64,000 nucleotides of DNA from Pseudomonas fluorescens (GTDB lineage: Bacteria > Pseudomonadota > Gammaproteobacteria > Pseudomonadales > Pseudomonadaceae). The notes under the pieces are model-generated. The model saw only the letters and a list, made by a program, of their open reading frames with translations, did not search any database and was not told the origin of the DNA. Where the stretch lies: contig NZ_CABVHQ010000005.1 of assembly GCF_902497895.1 (NCBI RefSeq), positions 1 through 64,000 on the forward strand. The letters are read 5' to 3'. Both the position numbers and the translations under genes were made by a program. How positions within the stretch are numbered: the stretch's first letter is position 1; every line of letters starts with the position of its first letter. Positions 26,549 to 34,097 of this stretch are shown piece by piece.

Positions 26549-29500
26549 ATGAAGATTCTCGCGATCCGCCTGAAAAACCTCGCCTCCCTGGCCGGGCCGT
26601 TTGAACTCGACTTCACGGCCGAGCCATTGGCCAGCGCTGGTCTGTTCGCCATTACCGGGCCGACCGGTGCCGGCAAAAGCACCTTGCTCGACGCCTTGTG
26701 CCTGGCGCTGTTTGGCGCCGTGCCGCGGCTGAACAACACCGGGCGCGATGCCAAGGTTCCGGACGCCGATGGCGAAATCGGCACCGGCGACCCGCGCACC
26801 CTGCTGCGTCGCGGCACCGGTGAAGGTTATGCCGAAGTGGATTTCGTCGGCATCGACGGCCGCCGCTATCGTGCCCGCTGGGAAGCCAATCGCGCCCGGG
26901 ACAAGCCCGGCGGCAAGCTGCAAACCAGTCGCCAGAGCCTGCGGGATATCGACCAGGACCAACTGCTGGCCAGTCAGAAAGGCGAGTACAAGACTCAGCT
27001 TGAAGCGGCGCTGGGCCTCAACTTCGAACAGTTCACCCGCGCCGTGATGCTGGCCCAGAGCGAGTTCAGCGCGTTCCTCAAGGCTGACGATAACGATCGC
27101 AGCGAACTGTTGGAAAAGCTCACCGACACGGCGCTCTACACCCGTCTCGGTCGCCGGGCCTTCGACAAGACCAAGGAAGCCCGGGAAGCCCACAAGGTGT
27201 TGCAGGATCAGGCCACCGGGGTGACGCCCTTGTCCGCCGAAGCCCGGGCTGAGCTCGATGAGCGCTTCAACCAGGCTCAGCAGCAACTCAGGACCCGGCA
27301 GGCACAGCTCAAACAGCTTGAATTGCAGCACACCTGGCTCAAGGATTTGCGCCAGTTGCAGGAAGCCCAACAGAGCGCCGCCGAGCAACTGCATAGTGCC
27401 CAACAGCACTGGGACAGTCTGGCCGGCGAACGGTTGAAGTTGACCCGCCTGGAGCAACTGGCCCCGCAACGGCATCAGTTCGCGCGCAAAAGCGAGCTCA
27501 GCGCCCAGCTCACACCGCTGGCCGCGCAGATTCAGCAGCACACTCAGCAACAACAAGCACAGCAGGCGCGCCAGACTCAACTCGAACACAGCCTGAGCAG
27601 CGCCCACACCGCGCTGACCGAGGCCCAGGGACAACACACCGCCAGTGCCCCGCTGCTGCGTCAGGCCTTTGAAGAGCAAAGCGCCCTCGCCCGTCTGGTC
27701 AAGGATGCCAGCCTGAGTGCCGAGCTCGAGCAACAGGCAGAGCTTGCCTGCACCCAGGGTCAGAGCACGATTCAAGGCTTGCAAGACCTGCAAAGGCAGG
27801 TCGCTTCACGCCTGCAGCGGATCGCCACGCAGCTTGCGCAAAGCACTCATCTGGCGCCGCTGAGCGATGCCTGGAACGCCTACCGGGATCGCCTGCAGCA
27901 GCTGATGCTGATCGGCAATCGCTTGAACAAGGGCCGGGCCGAGCTGGTCACCCTGGAACAGAGCGCCACTGACGCCGGCGAAGCACTCGCCGCCCAGCGC
28001 CAGAACCTTGAAGTCCTGTACAAAGAGGCCGGTGCGGAACCCGAAGCGGTGGCCGAGCAGATCCGGATTCTTGGCAGTCTGTTGCAGGACAATCGCAAAC
28101 AGTTGCGGGCCTTTGAAGAGCTGACGCGACTGTGGACCAGCCATCAGGAGCTGGACAAGCGCGTAGCAGAGCTCCAGCAGCGGCAGCTTGAAGCTCAGCA
28201 AGAGCGTGATCGTCTGACCCGCGAAGGTGGAGAAGCCAAAGCCGAACTGGCCGTCGCCGAACAGACCCTGACCGTCACCCGCGAACTGCTGGAGCGCCAG
28301 CGACTGGCTCGTAGCGAAAGTGTCGAGCAATTGCGCGAACAACTGCAAGACCATCAGCCCTGCCCGGTCTGTGGCAGCGCCGAGCACCCCTATCATCAGC
28401 CCGAGGCGTTGTTGCAAAGCCTGGGTCGCCACGATGAAAACGAGCAAGCCAGCGCCAGGAAAGCCGTCGACTTACTCAATGAAAAAGTCACCGATCTGCG
28501 AGCTCAATTCAGTGGATTGATCGCTCAACAGAAAGAGTTAAGGCAACAGCAAGAACAACTCGCCGCTCAGCAACAAAGCCTGGCCCCCAGCCTCGAAGCG
28601 CATCCGCTGTCGACCCAGTTGCTGGCTCAGGACCCGGCCACGCGCGACGCCTGGCTGACGCAGCAAAGCAGCCAGCTGAACCAGAGCATCACTCAGGACG
28701 AGCAACGGCAAACCGCCTTGCTCACCTTGCAACAGGATGCCGCGCGGCTTGCGCAGCAACTGCGCAGCGCAGAAACGGCGAGCCAGCAAGCGACGCAACA
28801 TCTGATCAGTCAGAAACAGGAACTAAGCAAGGATCAGCAGCGCCTGGACCAAGAGCTGACCGCCTTCAGTACCCTGCTCCCGACCGATACCCTGGAGGCC
28901 TTGCGCAACGAGCCCGCCGCCACCTTCATGCAGCTCGACCGACAGATCGCCCAGCGCCTCGAACAACTCGACCAGCAGCGCGATGAACTCAATGAACAGC
29001 AGCAGCGTCAGCAGACGCTGGAGAAAGAACAGGATCGCCAGCTGACTCGCGTCCAGCAGTTGGAAACCGCCCGGCAGCAGTTCGCCGCTCTCGCCGAGCA
29101 GCAACAGACTTGCCAGCAAAAACTGACGCAGTTGTTAGGCGAGCACATCAGCGCCGAGCAGTGGCAGCAGCAACTGGATCAGGCCGTCGAACAAGCCCGC
29201 AACGCCGAAACCGCCGCCAATCAGGAACTGCAAACCGTGCGCACGGGGCTGGTGCAATTGGCCGCCGAACTCAAGGCGCAGCAAGAACGCTTGCGGGCCC
29301 TGGAGGCCGAAGATCGCGAGCTGAGCGGCAAGATCGCCGACTGGCGCGGGTTGCATCCAGAGCTGGACGACGGTGGCGTGGAAGATCTGCTGAGGGTCGA
29401 CGACCAGCAGGTCAGCGCATTGCGTCAACAGATGCAGCAGAGCGAAAAAGCCATTGAACAAGCCAAGGTCTTGTTGCAGGAGCGGGATCAGCGCTTGCTC

Positions 29501-30190
29501 AATCACCAGGTGCAACACAACGGCAATCTCGACGCCGAGCAGCTCGCAACGCAGCTGGCTGAGCTGCAAACCCTGTCCACCGCCAGCGAACACCGCTGCG
29601 CCGAACTGCGGGCCGAACAGGCCGAGGATCAGCGTCGGCATAACGCCAATCAGGCCCTGGCGCAGCAGATTGCCGACGCTTACACCGAGTACCAGCGCTG
29701 GGCACGCTTGAATGCCTTGATCGGCTCGGCCACCGGTGACACTTTCCGCAAGATCGCCCAGGCCTACAACCTCGACCTGCTGGTGCATCACGCGAATGCA
29801 CAACTGCGGCAGCTGGTGCGTCGCTACCGGCTCAAACGCGGTGGCAGCATGCTCGGTCTATTGGTGATGGATACGGAAATGGGCGACGAGCTGCGCTCGG
29901 TGCATTCGTTGTCCGGCGGCGAGACCTTCCTGGTGTCCCTGGCCCTCGCCCTGGGCCTGGCGTCGATGGCTTCCAGCACGCTGAAAATCGAATCGCTGTT
30001 TATCGATGAAGGGTTCGGCAGCCTCGATCCGGAGTCGCTGCAACTGGCGATGGACGCCCTCGACGGTCTGCAGGCGCAGGGACGCAAGGTCGCGGTGATT
30101 TCCCACGTGCAGGAAATGCACGAGCGAATCCCGGTGCAGATCCAGGTCCGGCGCCTGGGCAATGGCCTGAGTACCCTGGAGGTGAAATGA
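26549..30190 (+). CDS. sbcC: Exonuclease subunit SbcC (SMC-like ATPase)
   Basis: 1213 residues, the Rad50-like ATPase of SbcCD. Walker A GPTGAGKST (37-45), long Gln/Ala-rich coiled coils (about 220-600 and 650-1040), the zinc hook CPVC at 605-608, ABC signature LSGGETFLVSLAL near 1121 and Walker B LFIDEGFGSLD near 1150. The hook is central, so both coils are full length. The coils are unusually rich in glutamine, typical of Pseudomonas SbcC. The stop overlaps the GST gene by 4 bp. Confidence 0.96.
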   Translation: MKILAIRLKNLASLAGPFELDFTAEPLASAGLFAITGPTGAGKSTLLDALCLALFGAVPRLNNTGRDAKVPDADGEIGTGDPRTLLRRGTGEGYAEVDFVGIDGRRYRARWEANRARDKPGGKLQTSRQSLRDIDQDQLLASQKGEYKTQLEAALGLNFEQFTRAVMLAQSEFSAFLKADDNDRSELLEKLTDTALYTRLGRRAFDKTKEAREAHKVLQDQATGVTPLSAEARAELDERFNQAQQQLRTRQAQLKQLELQHTWLKDLRQLQEAQQSAAEQLHSAQQHWDSLAGERLKLTRLEQLAPQRHQFARKSELSAQLTPLAAQIQQHTQQQQAQQARQTQLEHSLSSAHTALTEAQGQHTASAPLLRQAFEEQSALARLVKDASLSAELEQQAELACTQGQSTIQGLQDLQRQVASRLQRIATQLAQSTHLAPLSDAWNAYRDRLQQLMLIGNRLNKGRAELVTLEQSATDAGEALAAQRQNLEVLYKEAGAEPEAVAEQIRILGSLLQDNRKQLRAFEELTRLWTSHQELDKRVAELQQRQLEAQQERDRLTREGGEAKAELAVAEQTLTVTRELLERQRLARSESVEQLREQLQDHQPCPVCGSAEHPYHQPEALLQSLGRHDENEQASARKAVDLLNEKVTDLRAQFSGLIAQQKELRQQQEQLAAQQQSLAPSLEAHPLSTQLLAQDPATRDAWLTQQSSQLNQSITQDEQRQTALLTLQQDAARLAQQLRSAETASQQATQHLISQKQELSKDQQRLDQELTAFSTLLPTDTLEALRNEPAATFMQLDRQIAQRLEQLDQQRDELNEQQQRQQTLEKEQDRQLTRVQQLETARQQFAALAEQQQTCQQKLTQLLGEHISAEQWQQQLDQAVEQARNAETAANQELQTVRTGLVQLAAELKAQQERLRALEAEDRELSGKIADWRGLHPELDDGGVEDLLRVDDQQVSALRQQMQQSEKAIEQAKVLLQERDQRLLNHQVQHNGNLDAEQLATQLAELQTLSTASEHRCAELRAEQAEDQRRHNANQALAQQIADAYTEYQRWARLNALIGSATGDTFRKIAQAYNLDLLVHHANAQLRQLVRRYRLKRGGSMLGLLVMDTEMGDELRSVHSLSGGETFLVSLALALGLASMASSTLKIESLFIDEGFGSLDPESLQLAMDALDGLQAQGRKVAVISHVQEMHERIPVQIQVRRLGNGLSTLEVK

Positions 30191-30789
30191 GCACCGCGAC
30201 CCTCTACTCCTTCCGCCGCTGCCCGTACGCTATTCGCGCGCGCATGGCCCTGCGTTACAGCGGGGTGGCGGTGAACATTGTCGAGGTCAGCCTGAAAGCC
30301 AAGCCGGCGGAAATGCTCGCGCTGTCCAGCAAAGGCACCGTGCCGGTGCTGAGCGTCGATGGCCGGGTCATTGAGCAAAGCCTGGAGATCATGCACTGGG
30401 CGCTGGAACAGAACGATCCGCTGGACTGGCAGCTCAAGAACGATCCCGTGGCACAGCAGGCGAGCGCCGCATTGATCGAAGAGAACGATCAGCTGTTCAA
30501 GGTGCATCTGGATCGCTACAAGTACGCCGATCGTTATCCCGAGCAGCCGATGGAACATTACCGTGGGCAAGGCGCGGTTTTTTTACAGAAGCTTGATAGT
30601 CTGTTGCAGCAGCATGGCTATCTGGTGGCTGATCACCCGAGCCTGGCGGACGTCGCCCTGGCGCCGTTCGTGCGCCAGTTTGCCCATGTCGATCGGGACT
30701 GGTTTGCGCAGACGCCCTATCGGCGTTTGCAGGCGTGGTTGCAGCGGTTTCTGGAGTCGGAGTTGTTTGTCAGCGTAATGGCCAAGTAG
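30187..30789 (+). CDS. Glutathione S-transferase family protein
   Basis: 200 residues. Thioredoxin-like N-domain with CPYA (C12-P13-Y14) in RRCPYAIRARMAL and the cis-proline segment KGTVPVLSVDG, then an all-helical C-domain. The CPY active site suggests a Grx2/Omega-like thiol-transferase rather than a classical conjugating GST (inference). Translational coupling to sbcC (4-bp overlap) ties its expression to the nuclease genes; a functional link is not evident. Confidence 0.88.
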   Translation: MSTATLYSFRRCPYAIRARMALRYSGVAVNIVEVSLKAKPAEMLALSSKGTVPVLSVDGRVIEQSLEIMHWALEQNDPLDWQLKNDPVAQQASAALIEENDQLFKVHLDRYKYADRYPEQPMEHYRGQGAVFLQKLDSLLQQHGYLVADHPSLADVALAPFVRQFAHVDRDWFAQTPYRRLQAWLQRFLESELFVSVMAK

Positions 30790-30813
30790 CGCTGATCCAA
30801 GAGAACACTTAAC

Positions 30814-31013
30814 TGTGGCGAGGGGGCTCCTGTGGCAAGGGGGCTTACTGTGGCGAGGGGGCTTGTCGGAACGCCGCATCGCCCCGTTCGGCTGCGCAGC
30901 AGTCGTAAAACCGGCAAATGCGTTCTGTCTGGAAAACTGCGGTTACCGATTTCAGGGCCGCTCCGCGCCCCAGCGGGGGCAAGCCCCCTCGCCACAATAG
31001 CCCCCTCACCACA
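30814..31013. repeat. Compound REP family B element
   Basis: Three successive left arms (TGTGGCGAGGGGGCT at 30814, a variant at 30831, another at 30849) stand before a spacer. The spacer is followed by a right arm at about 30976-30996 (GGGGGCAAGCCCCCTCGCCA) and a truncated extra one ending 31013. It shows repeated partial duplication of the arm. Open frames here are artefacts. Confidence 0.8.
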
Positions 31014-31040
31014 GGTGATGTTTGCCTCGAAGCTGCATTC

Positions 31041-31313
31041 TCAAACCACCCCCCACCGGGCAAACACGCGGCACATCTGCAGCGCCGAACAATCCACCTT
31101 GAACGGCCCCAAAAACTCGGCACTGCGCTTGATCGGCGGATTACCTACCAACAACCTCAAGGCCTTGGCGGTCTCGATGCTGTGAGCGATGCTGTGATTG
31201 CACTGGATGGCCCGTGCCAGCGAACCTGCCGAGCCCTGCCCCACCCCCAGCAATGAAAAGCCGTTGGTCAAGAATGCCATGAAGGCGACGACCCAGAGTT
31301 TGCGTCCTTTCAT
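31041..31313 (-). CDS. Small hydrophobic/exported hypothetical protein (90 aa)
   Basis: 90 residues, starting MKGRKLWVVAFMAFLTNGFS, i.e. a basic start and one hydrophobic helix (6-24) that could be a signal sequence or anchor. Two cysteines (C75, C80) lie near the end. The start overlaps the stop of the upstream small gene by 4 bp (ATGA), supporting translation by coupling; its own ribosome site is weak. I do not recognise it. A chance frame cannot be excluded. Confidence 0.5.
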   Translation of the reverse strand: MKGRKLWVVAFMAFLTNGFSLLGVGQGSAGSLARAIQCNHSIAHSIETAKALRLLVGNPPIKRSAEFLGPFKVDCSALQMCRVFARWGVV

Positions 31314-31522
31314 AACACCGCCACTTCCTCGGCTCGCGCCTGTTCAGCAGCAATGCTCAGTGTGCGATGTTCGAATTGAATGCCTGGGTGAGCGACTTGG
31401 ATCGGCGGCTCGATAGAGTGCTGAATCTGGCCGGACAGCGCGACCACAAGGATCAACACCGCATACACCGCGAGGGCAATATAAGCGCCGTGCCTGGCAG
31501 AAGTCAGAAGTTTGCTGGCCAT
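31310..31522 (-). CDS. Single-pass membrane hypothetical protein (70 aa)
   Basis: 70 residues with a good GGAG site 7 nt before the ATG at 31522. Residues 12-31 (AYIALAVYAVLILVVALSGQ) form one clear membrane helix. The remaining ~40 residues are soluble and end EQARAEEVAVL. It is the first gene of a likely two-gene unit with the 90-aa protein. Function unknown; the pair may be a small membrane complex. Confidence 0.6.
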   Translation of the reverse strand: MASKLLTSARHGAYIALAVYAVLILVVALSGQIQHSIEPPIQVAHPGIQFEHRTLSIAAEQARAEEVAVL

Positions 31523-31896
31523 GGGATTCTCCGTGGGCTTGTTTTTCAGTGCCCACAGAATCGGTCAAATACCGAAGTATGAAAAACGACCTTCATGCAT
31601 AGTAACTATCATCTTTGTTGATCCTGAATCCGGCGTGTTTCAGTCCTGCAGTAAGCGTTCAGGCGCAGCCTCCGGTTCGTCTGGAACGGGCCGTTCAGGC
31701 GACAGAATGGGGTTGAATAGAAAAAGCTCAAATTCAAGAAGTGGCCATACGCCATTACCAGGGGATTTTGTACTGACAGAGGATCGTGTCGCAAACGCTT
31801 TATGCAGGAGCGATATCACTCGGTTTTCTGCCGGCAACTATTCGCCGATCAGAGCCAGTGATTTCGCTCCTGCATAAATGTTGTCGTGCGCAGGTT
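31523..31896. other. Non-coding gap with inverted repeat
   Basis: 374 bp upstream of the small membrane gene. Besides a pair of 20-bp arms (31801-31820 and 31857-31876, 19 of 20 matching, core GCAGGAGCGA) related to family-C REPs, I see no gene; short frames lack ribosome sites. Confidence 0.5.
31801..31876. repeat. REP-like inverted repeat, 20-bp arms
   Basis: TATGCAGGAGCGATATCACT at 31801-31820 and its near-complement at 31857-31876, one mismatch, 36-bp spacer. It lies between the small membrane gene promoter and the end of the 59-aa exported peptide gene. Confidence 0.75.
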
Positions 31897-32076
31897 TCAG
31901 TGTTGGATCTTGTGATCCAGAGCGGCATAGAAGTTGGCGCTTTGTTGCAGATATTTCTGGGTGTAGGTATGGGTGCCGGATTTTTTCTCGCTTATCTCAA
32001 CGTTGGCACTGGCTGGCAGAGCCACGGTAGCCGAGATGGCGGAAGCGGCGATGACGGAGAAGATATTGAAGTTCAT
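31897..32076 (-). CDS. Small exported protein (59 aa)
   Basis: 59 residues from the ATG at 32076, GAGGG site 8 nt upstream. The first 24 residues (MNFNIFSVIAASAISATVAL plus PASA) are a textbook signal peptide with cleavage after ASA. The mature part is only about 35 residues (starting NVEISEKKSGTHTYTQKY) with no cysteine. A larger open frame starting at 32271 exists, but the signal peptide fixes the start. I do not recognise it; small periplasmic proteins of this kind are common in Pseudomonas. Confidence 0.65.
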   Translation of the reverse strand: MNFNIFSVIAASAISATVALPASANVEISEKKSGTHTYTQKYLQQSANFYAALDHKIQH

Positions 32077-32205
32077 GGCGGTAACCCTCGTGGATTCAGT
32101 TGGCTGGCTTGCCCGTGCGGGCCGTGAAGCAAACTTACGCGGGAGGGTCGACTCTCTGAAATTCTTTGTAACAGTAACCCATATCAGCGTCATTGATAGA
32201 ACTAC

Positions 32206-32230
32206 GCAGGCCCCGGCGTTCGGGGCCTGC
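32206..32230 (-). terminator. Strong hairpin after lactonase gene
   Basis: Perfect 10-bp GC-rich stem GCAGGCCCCG/CGGGGCCTGC with a 5-base loop, 3 bp beyond the stop of the minus-strand lactonase gene. The following minus-strand bases (GTAGTTCTATC) form only a poor T-tract. Confidence 0.65.
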
Positions 32231-32233
32231 GGC

Positions 32234-33409
32234 TTATTGACGCAGCAAGAACCTGATATCGCTGGGGGCATCGAACGGCAGCTTTTGCACGGTTTTGCCT
32301 AACAAACCGGTGTTGGCATCGCGCTCCAGCACCACGATCTGGTTGCTTTTCTGGTTACCGATCAACAGGAACTTGCCGCTTGGATCGAGGCTGAATTCCC
32401 GCGGATGATCCCCTTCCACCGAGCGTCGCTGGATTTCCTTGAGCTCACTGGTCGCAGGATCGATGGCAAACACCAGCAACTGATTGGCGGTGCCACGATT
32501 ACTGACGTAGAGGAACTTGCCATCCGCCGAGGCATGCAACGCACCGGCGGCCTTCTGTTCCATGGGTTGGCCGGCGGCCAGTTCGACGATCTGGCGCTGC
32601 ACCAGCTTGCCAGCCTGATAAACGAATACCGCGACCTGCGCGCTCATTTCCATGGTCAGCCAGGCATGCTTGCCATCGCTGCTGAACAGCAGATGTCGTG
32701 GCCCGCTGCCCGGCGGCAATTGCACCGAGGCCGGGGTGGCAGCGGTCAATGGCTGCTCGGGATTGGCCTTGGGGTCGTAGCGGTAGACAAAAATCTTGTC
32801 CGCCCCCAGGTCGCTGGAAAATACGTACTGACCGTCCGGCGATGACACCGTCGAATGCACATGCGCCGACATCTGCCGCTCGGGATTGACCCGACTGGAC
32901 GGATGACTGCTGAGCTGCACCGGCGGCGCCAGCTTGCCATCGGCCGCCACGGGCAAGACCGCGAGGCTGCCGCCTGGATCCTGCGCCACCGAGTAGTTAC
33001 TGACGAACAGGTAGCGACCGTCAGCGCTCAGGCTGGAATGGGTCGGCTCGTTGCCGAGGGACTGGACCTGATTGATCGGGCTCAGTTGAAGGCTCTTCGG
33101 TTCAATGGCAAAACTGCTGACACGGCCGACCGGATCAGCCTGGCCCGGACCGTTCTCGTTGACCACGAACAGCTGTCGTTGATCCCTGGACAGGGTCAAC
33201 CAGGACGGGTTGGCGCTCTTCACCACCTGCAAGGGTTTGCCATCGAGCTGACCGGTGCGGCTGTCGAACTGCAAGCGATAGAGGCCCTGGCTTTGCCCCT
33301 GGGTGTAGGAGCCGACCAGCAGCTCATAGCTATCGACCGCTGCGGCCTGTGCCGATAACGCCGCGAGACTGCCAGCCATCAGCAATGGCCAGAAGTTACG
33401 CATCTTCAT
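32234..33409 (-). CDS. Beta-propeller lactonase family protein, exported
   Basis: About 391 residues. The N-terminus MKMRNFWPLLMAGSLAALSA QAAA is a signal peptide; then a seven-bladed propeller of the 6-phosphogluconolactonase (Pgl/YbhE) family with typical phrases LLVGSYTQGQSQGLYRLQFD, SGPRHLLFSSDGKHAWLTM and DGDHPREFS-like blocks. Export argues against a role in the cytosolic pentose pathway; the substrate is unknown. The start is ambiguous (ATGs at 33433, 33418, 33409 and 33403). I chose 33409 for the signal peptide and a GGAT site 7 nt before. It overlaps the stop of the upstream small gene by 14 bp. Confidence 0.85.
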   Translation of the reverse strand: MKMRNFWPLLMAGSLAALSAQAAAVDSYELLVGSYTQGQSQGLYRLQFDSRTGQLDGKPLQVVKSANPSWLTLSRDQRQLFVVNENGPGQADPVGRVSSFAIEPKSLQLSPINQVQSLGNEPTHSSLSADGRYLFVSNYSVAQDPGGSLAVLPVAADGKLAPPVQLSSHPSSRVNPERQMSAHVHSTVSSPDGQYVFSSDLGADKIFVYRYDPKANPEQPLTAATPASVQLPPGSGPRHLLFSSDGKHAWLTMEMSAQVAVFVYQAGKLVQRQIVELAAGQPMEQKAAGALHASADGKFLYVSNRGTANQLLVFAIDPATSELKEIQRRSVEGDHPREFSLDPSGKFLLIGNQKSNQIVVLERDANTGLLGKTVQKLPFDAPSDIRFLLRQ

Positions 33410-33692
33410 GCTCGTCATCCGCATCATCCCCACCCCCGAATGCGCTCATGCACACCAGCCGGTGCTCACCGGAATCACCGGTGATGGTCCAGCTTTGCAG
33501 CGTCTCATCGAAGGTCGCGGCCTGGACCTGGGCCATAGTGAAAACCCAGCGCTTGGCTGCCCGGCCGTCCATGCATTCGATGTGCAGTTGATCCTCTTCG
33601 TCGAGCGAGAAATCAAAGGCGTGCAGCCCGTCGATTTCCAGCATGTCGCAGGTTTCGAGGACGTTGAGCAAGGTGTCGGTAGCGGCAGTCAT
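33396..33692 (-). CDS. Small acidic hypothetical protein (98 aa)
   Basis: 98 residues from the ATG at 33692 (MTAATDTLLNVLETCDMLEI); an ATG three codons earlier is possible. Acidic, beta-rich, with a tail GGGDDADDEHEDA. It resembles a Pseudomonas-restricted family I remember as DUF5629, but I am not sure of that name. It overlaps the lactonase start by 14 bp, so the two are cotranscribed. No signal peptide; function unknown. Confidence 0.7.
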   Translation of the reverse strand: MTAATDTLLNVLETCDMLEIDGLHAFDFSLDEEDQLHIECMDGRAAKRWVFTMAQVQAATFDETLQSWTITGDSGEHRLVCMSAFGGGDDADDEHEDA

Positions 33693-33809
33693 GGCGATCA
33701 ATCATCAAGGGGAAAGTGGCAATGATAGCCCATGATCGAACTTCAAACCCCGGACCAATCGCCGAACACAAAACCCTGTGGCGAGGGAGCTCGCTCCCAA
33801 AGCAAGATC

Positions 33810-34030
33810 AAAAGATCGCAGCCTGCGGCAGCTCCTACGCAGACCGCGTACATCCGCAATTTTGCGGGTGTCCCCCCGCAGATCGCATACACCCGCAATT
33901 TTGCGGGTGCCCCCCCGCAGATCGCATACATCCGCAATTTTGCGGGTGCCCCCCCGCAGATCGCATACATCCGCAATTTTGCGGGTGTACAGAAATCCCC
34001 CGTAGGAGCTGCCGCAGGCTGCGATCTTTT
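33810..34030. repeat. REPIN with fourfold amplified central hairpin
   Basis: REP arms at 33810-33838 and 34002-34030 flank four copies, exactly 39 bp apart, of a unit built on the hairpin CCGCAATTTTGCGG (starts 33854, 33893, 33932, 33971). With flanks each copy reads ACATCC(or ACACCC)..GGGTG, the same central hairpin found once in other family-A REPINs. Linkers are C-rich (CCCCCCGCAGATCGCAT). A family-B half arm lies just upstream at 33776-33799. Open frames through the array are by-products of the 39-bp (13-codon) period. Confidence 0.92.
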
Positions 34031-34054
34031 GATCTTGCTTTCAGCGAGTACAAA

Positions 34055-34080
34055 AAAGCCGCAACCTGAGTTGCGGCTTT
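34055..34080 (-). terminator. Rho-independent terminator of the RND operon
   Basis: Stem AAAGCCGCAAC/GTTGCGGCTTT with a 4-base loop, followed on the minus strand by a T-run. It lies 18 bp after the RND transporter stop codon. Confidence 0.92.
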
Positions 34081-34097
34081 GTTGTTTCAGCTAACCC

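Noticed and set aside
31512..31877. Possible coding frames in the 31523-31896 gap
   Set aside because: Frames on both strands overlap one another, cross the 20-bp inverted repeat and have no ribosome sites or recognisable features.
33854..34000. CRISPR-like look of evenly spaced repeats
   Set aside because: The units are contiguous 39-bp tandem copies without unique spacers, there are only four, no cas genes are near, and REP arms flank them.
33716..34094. Repeat-protein-like frames with 13-residue periodicity
   Set aside because: They come from the 39-bp array being divisible by three; all lack ribosome sites and run through REP arms on both strands.
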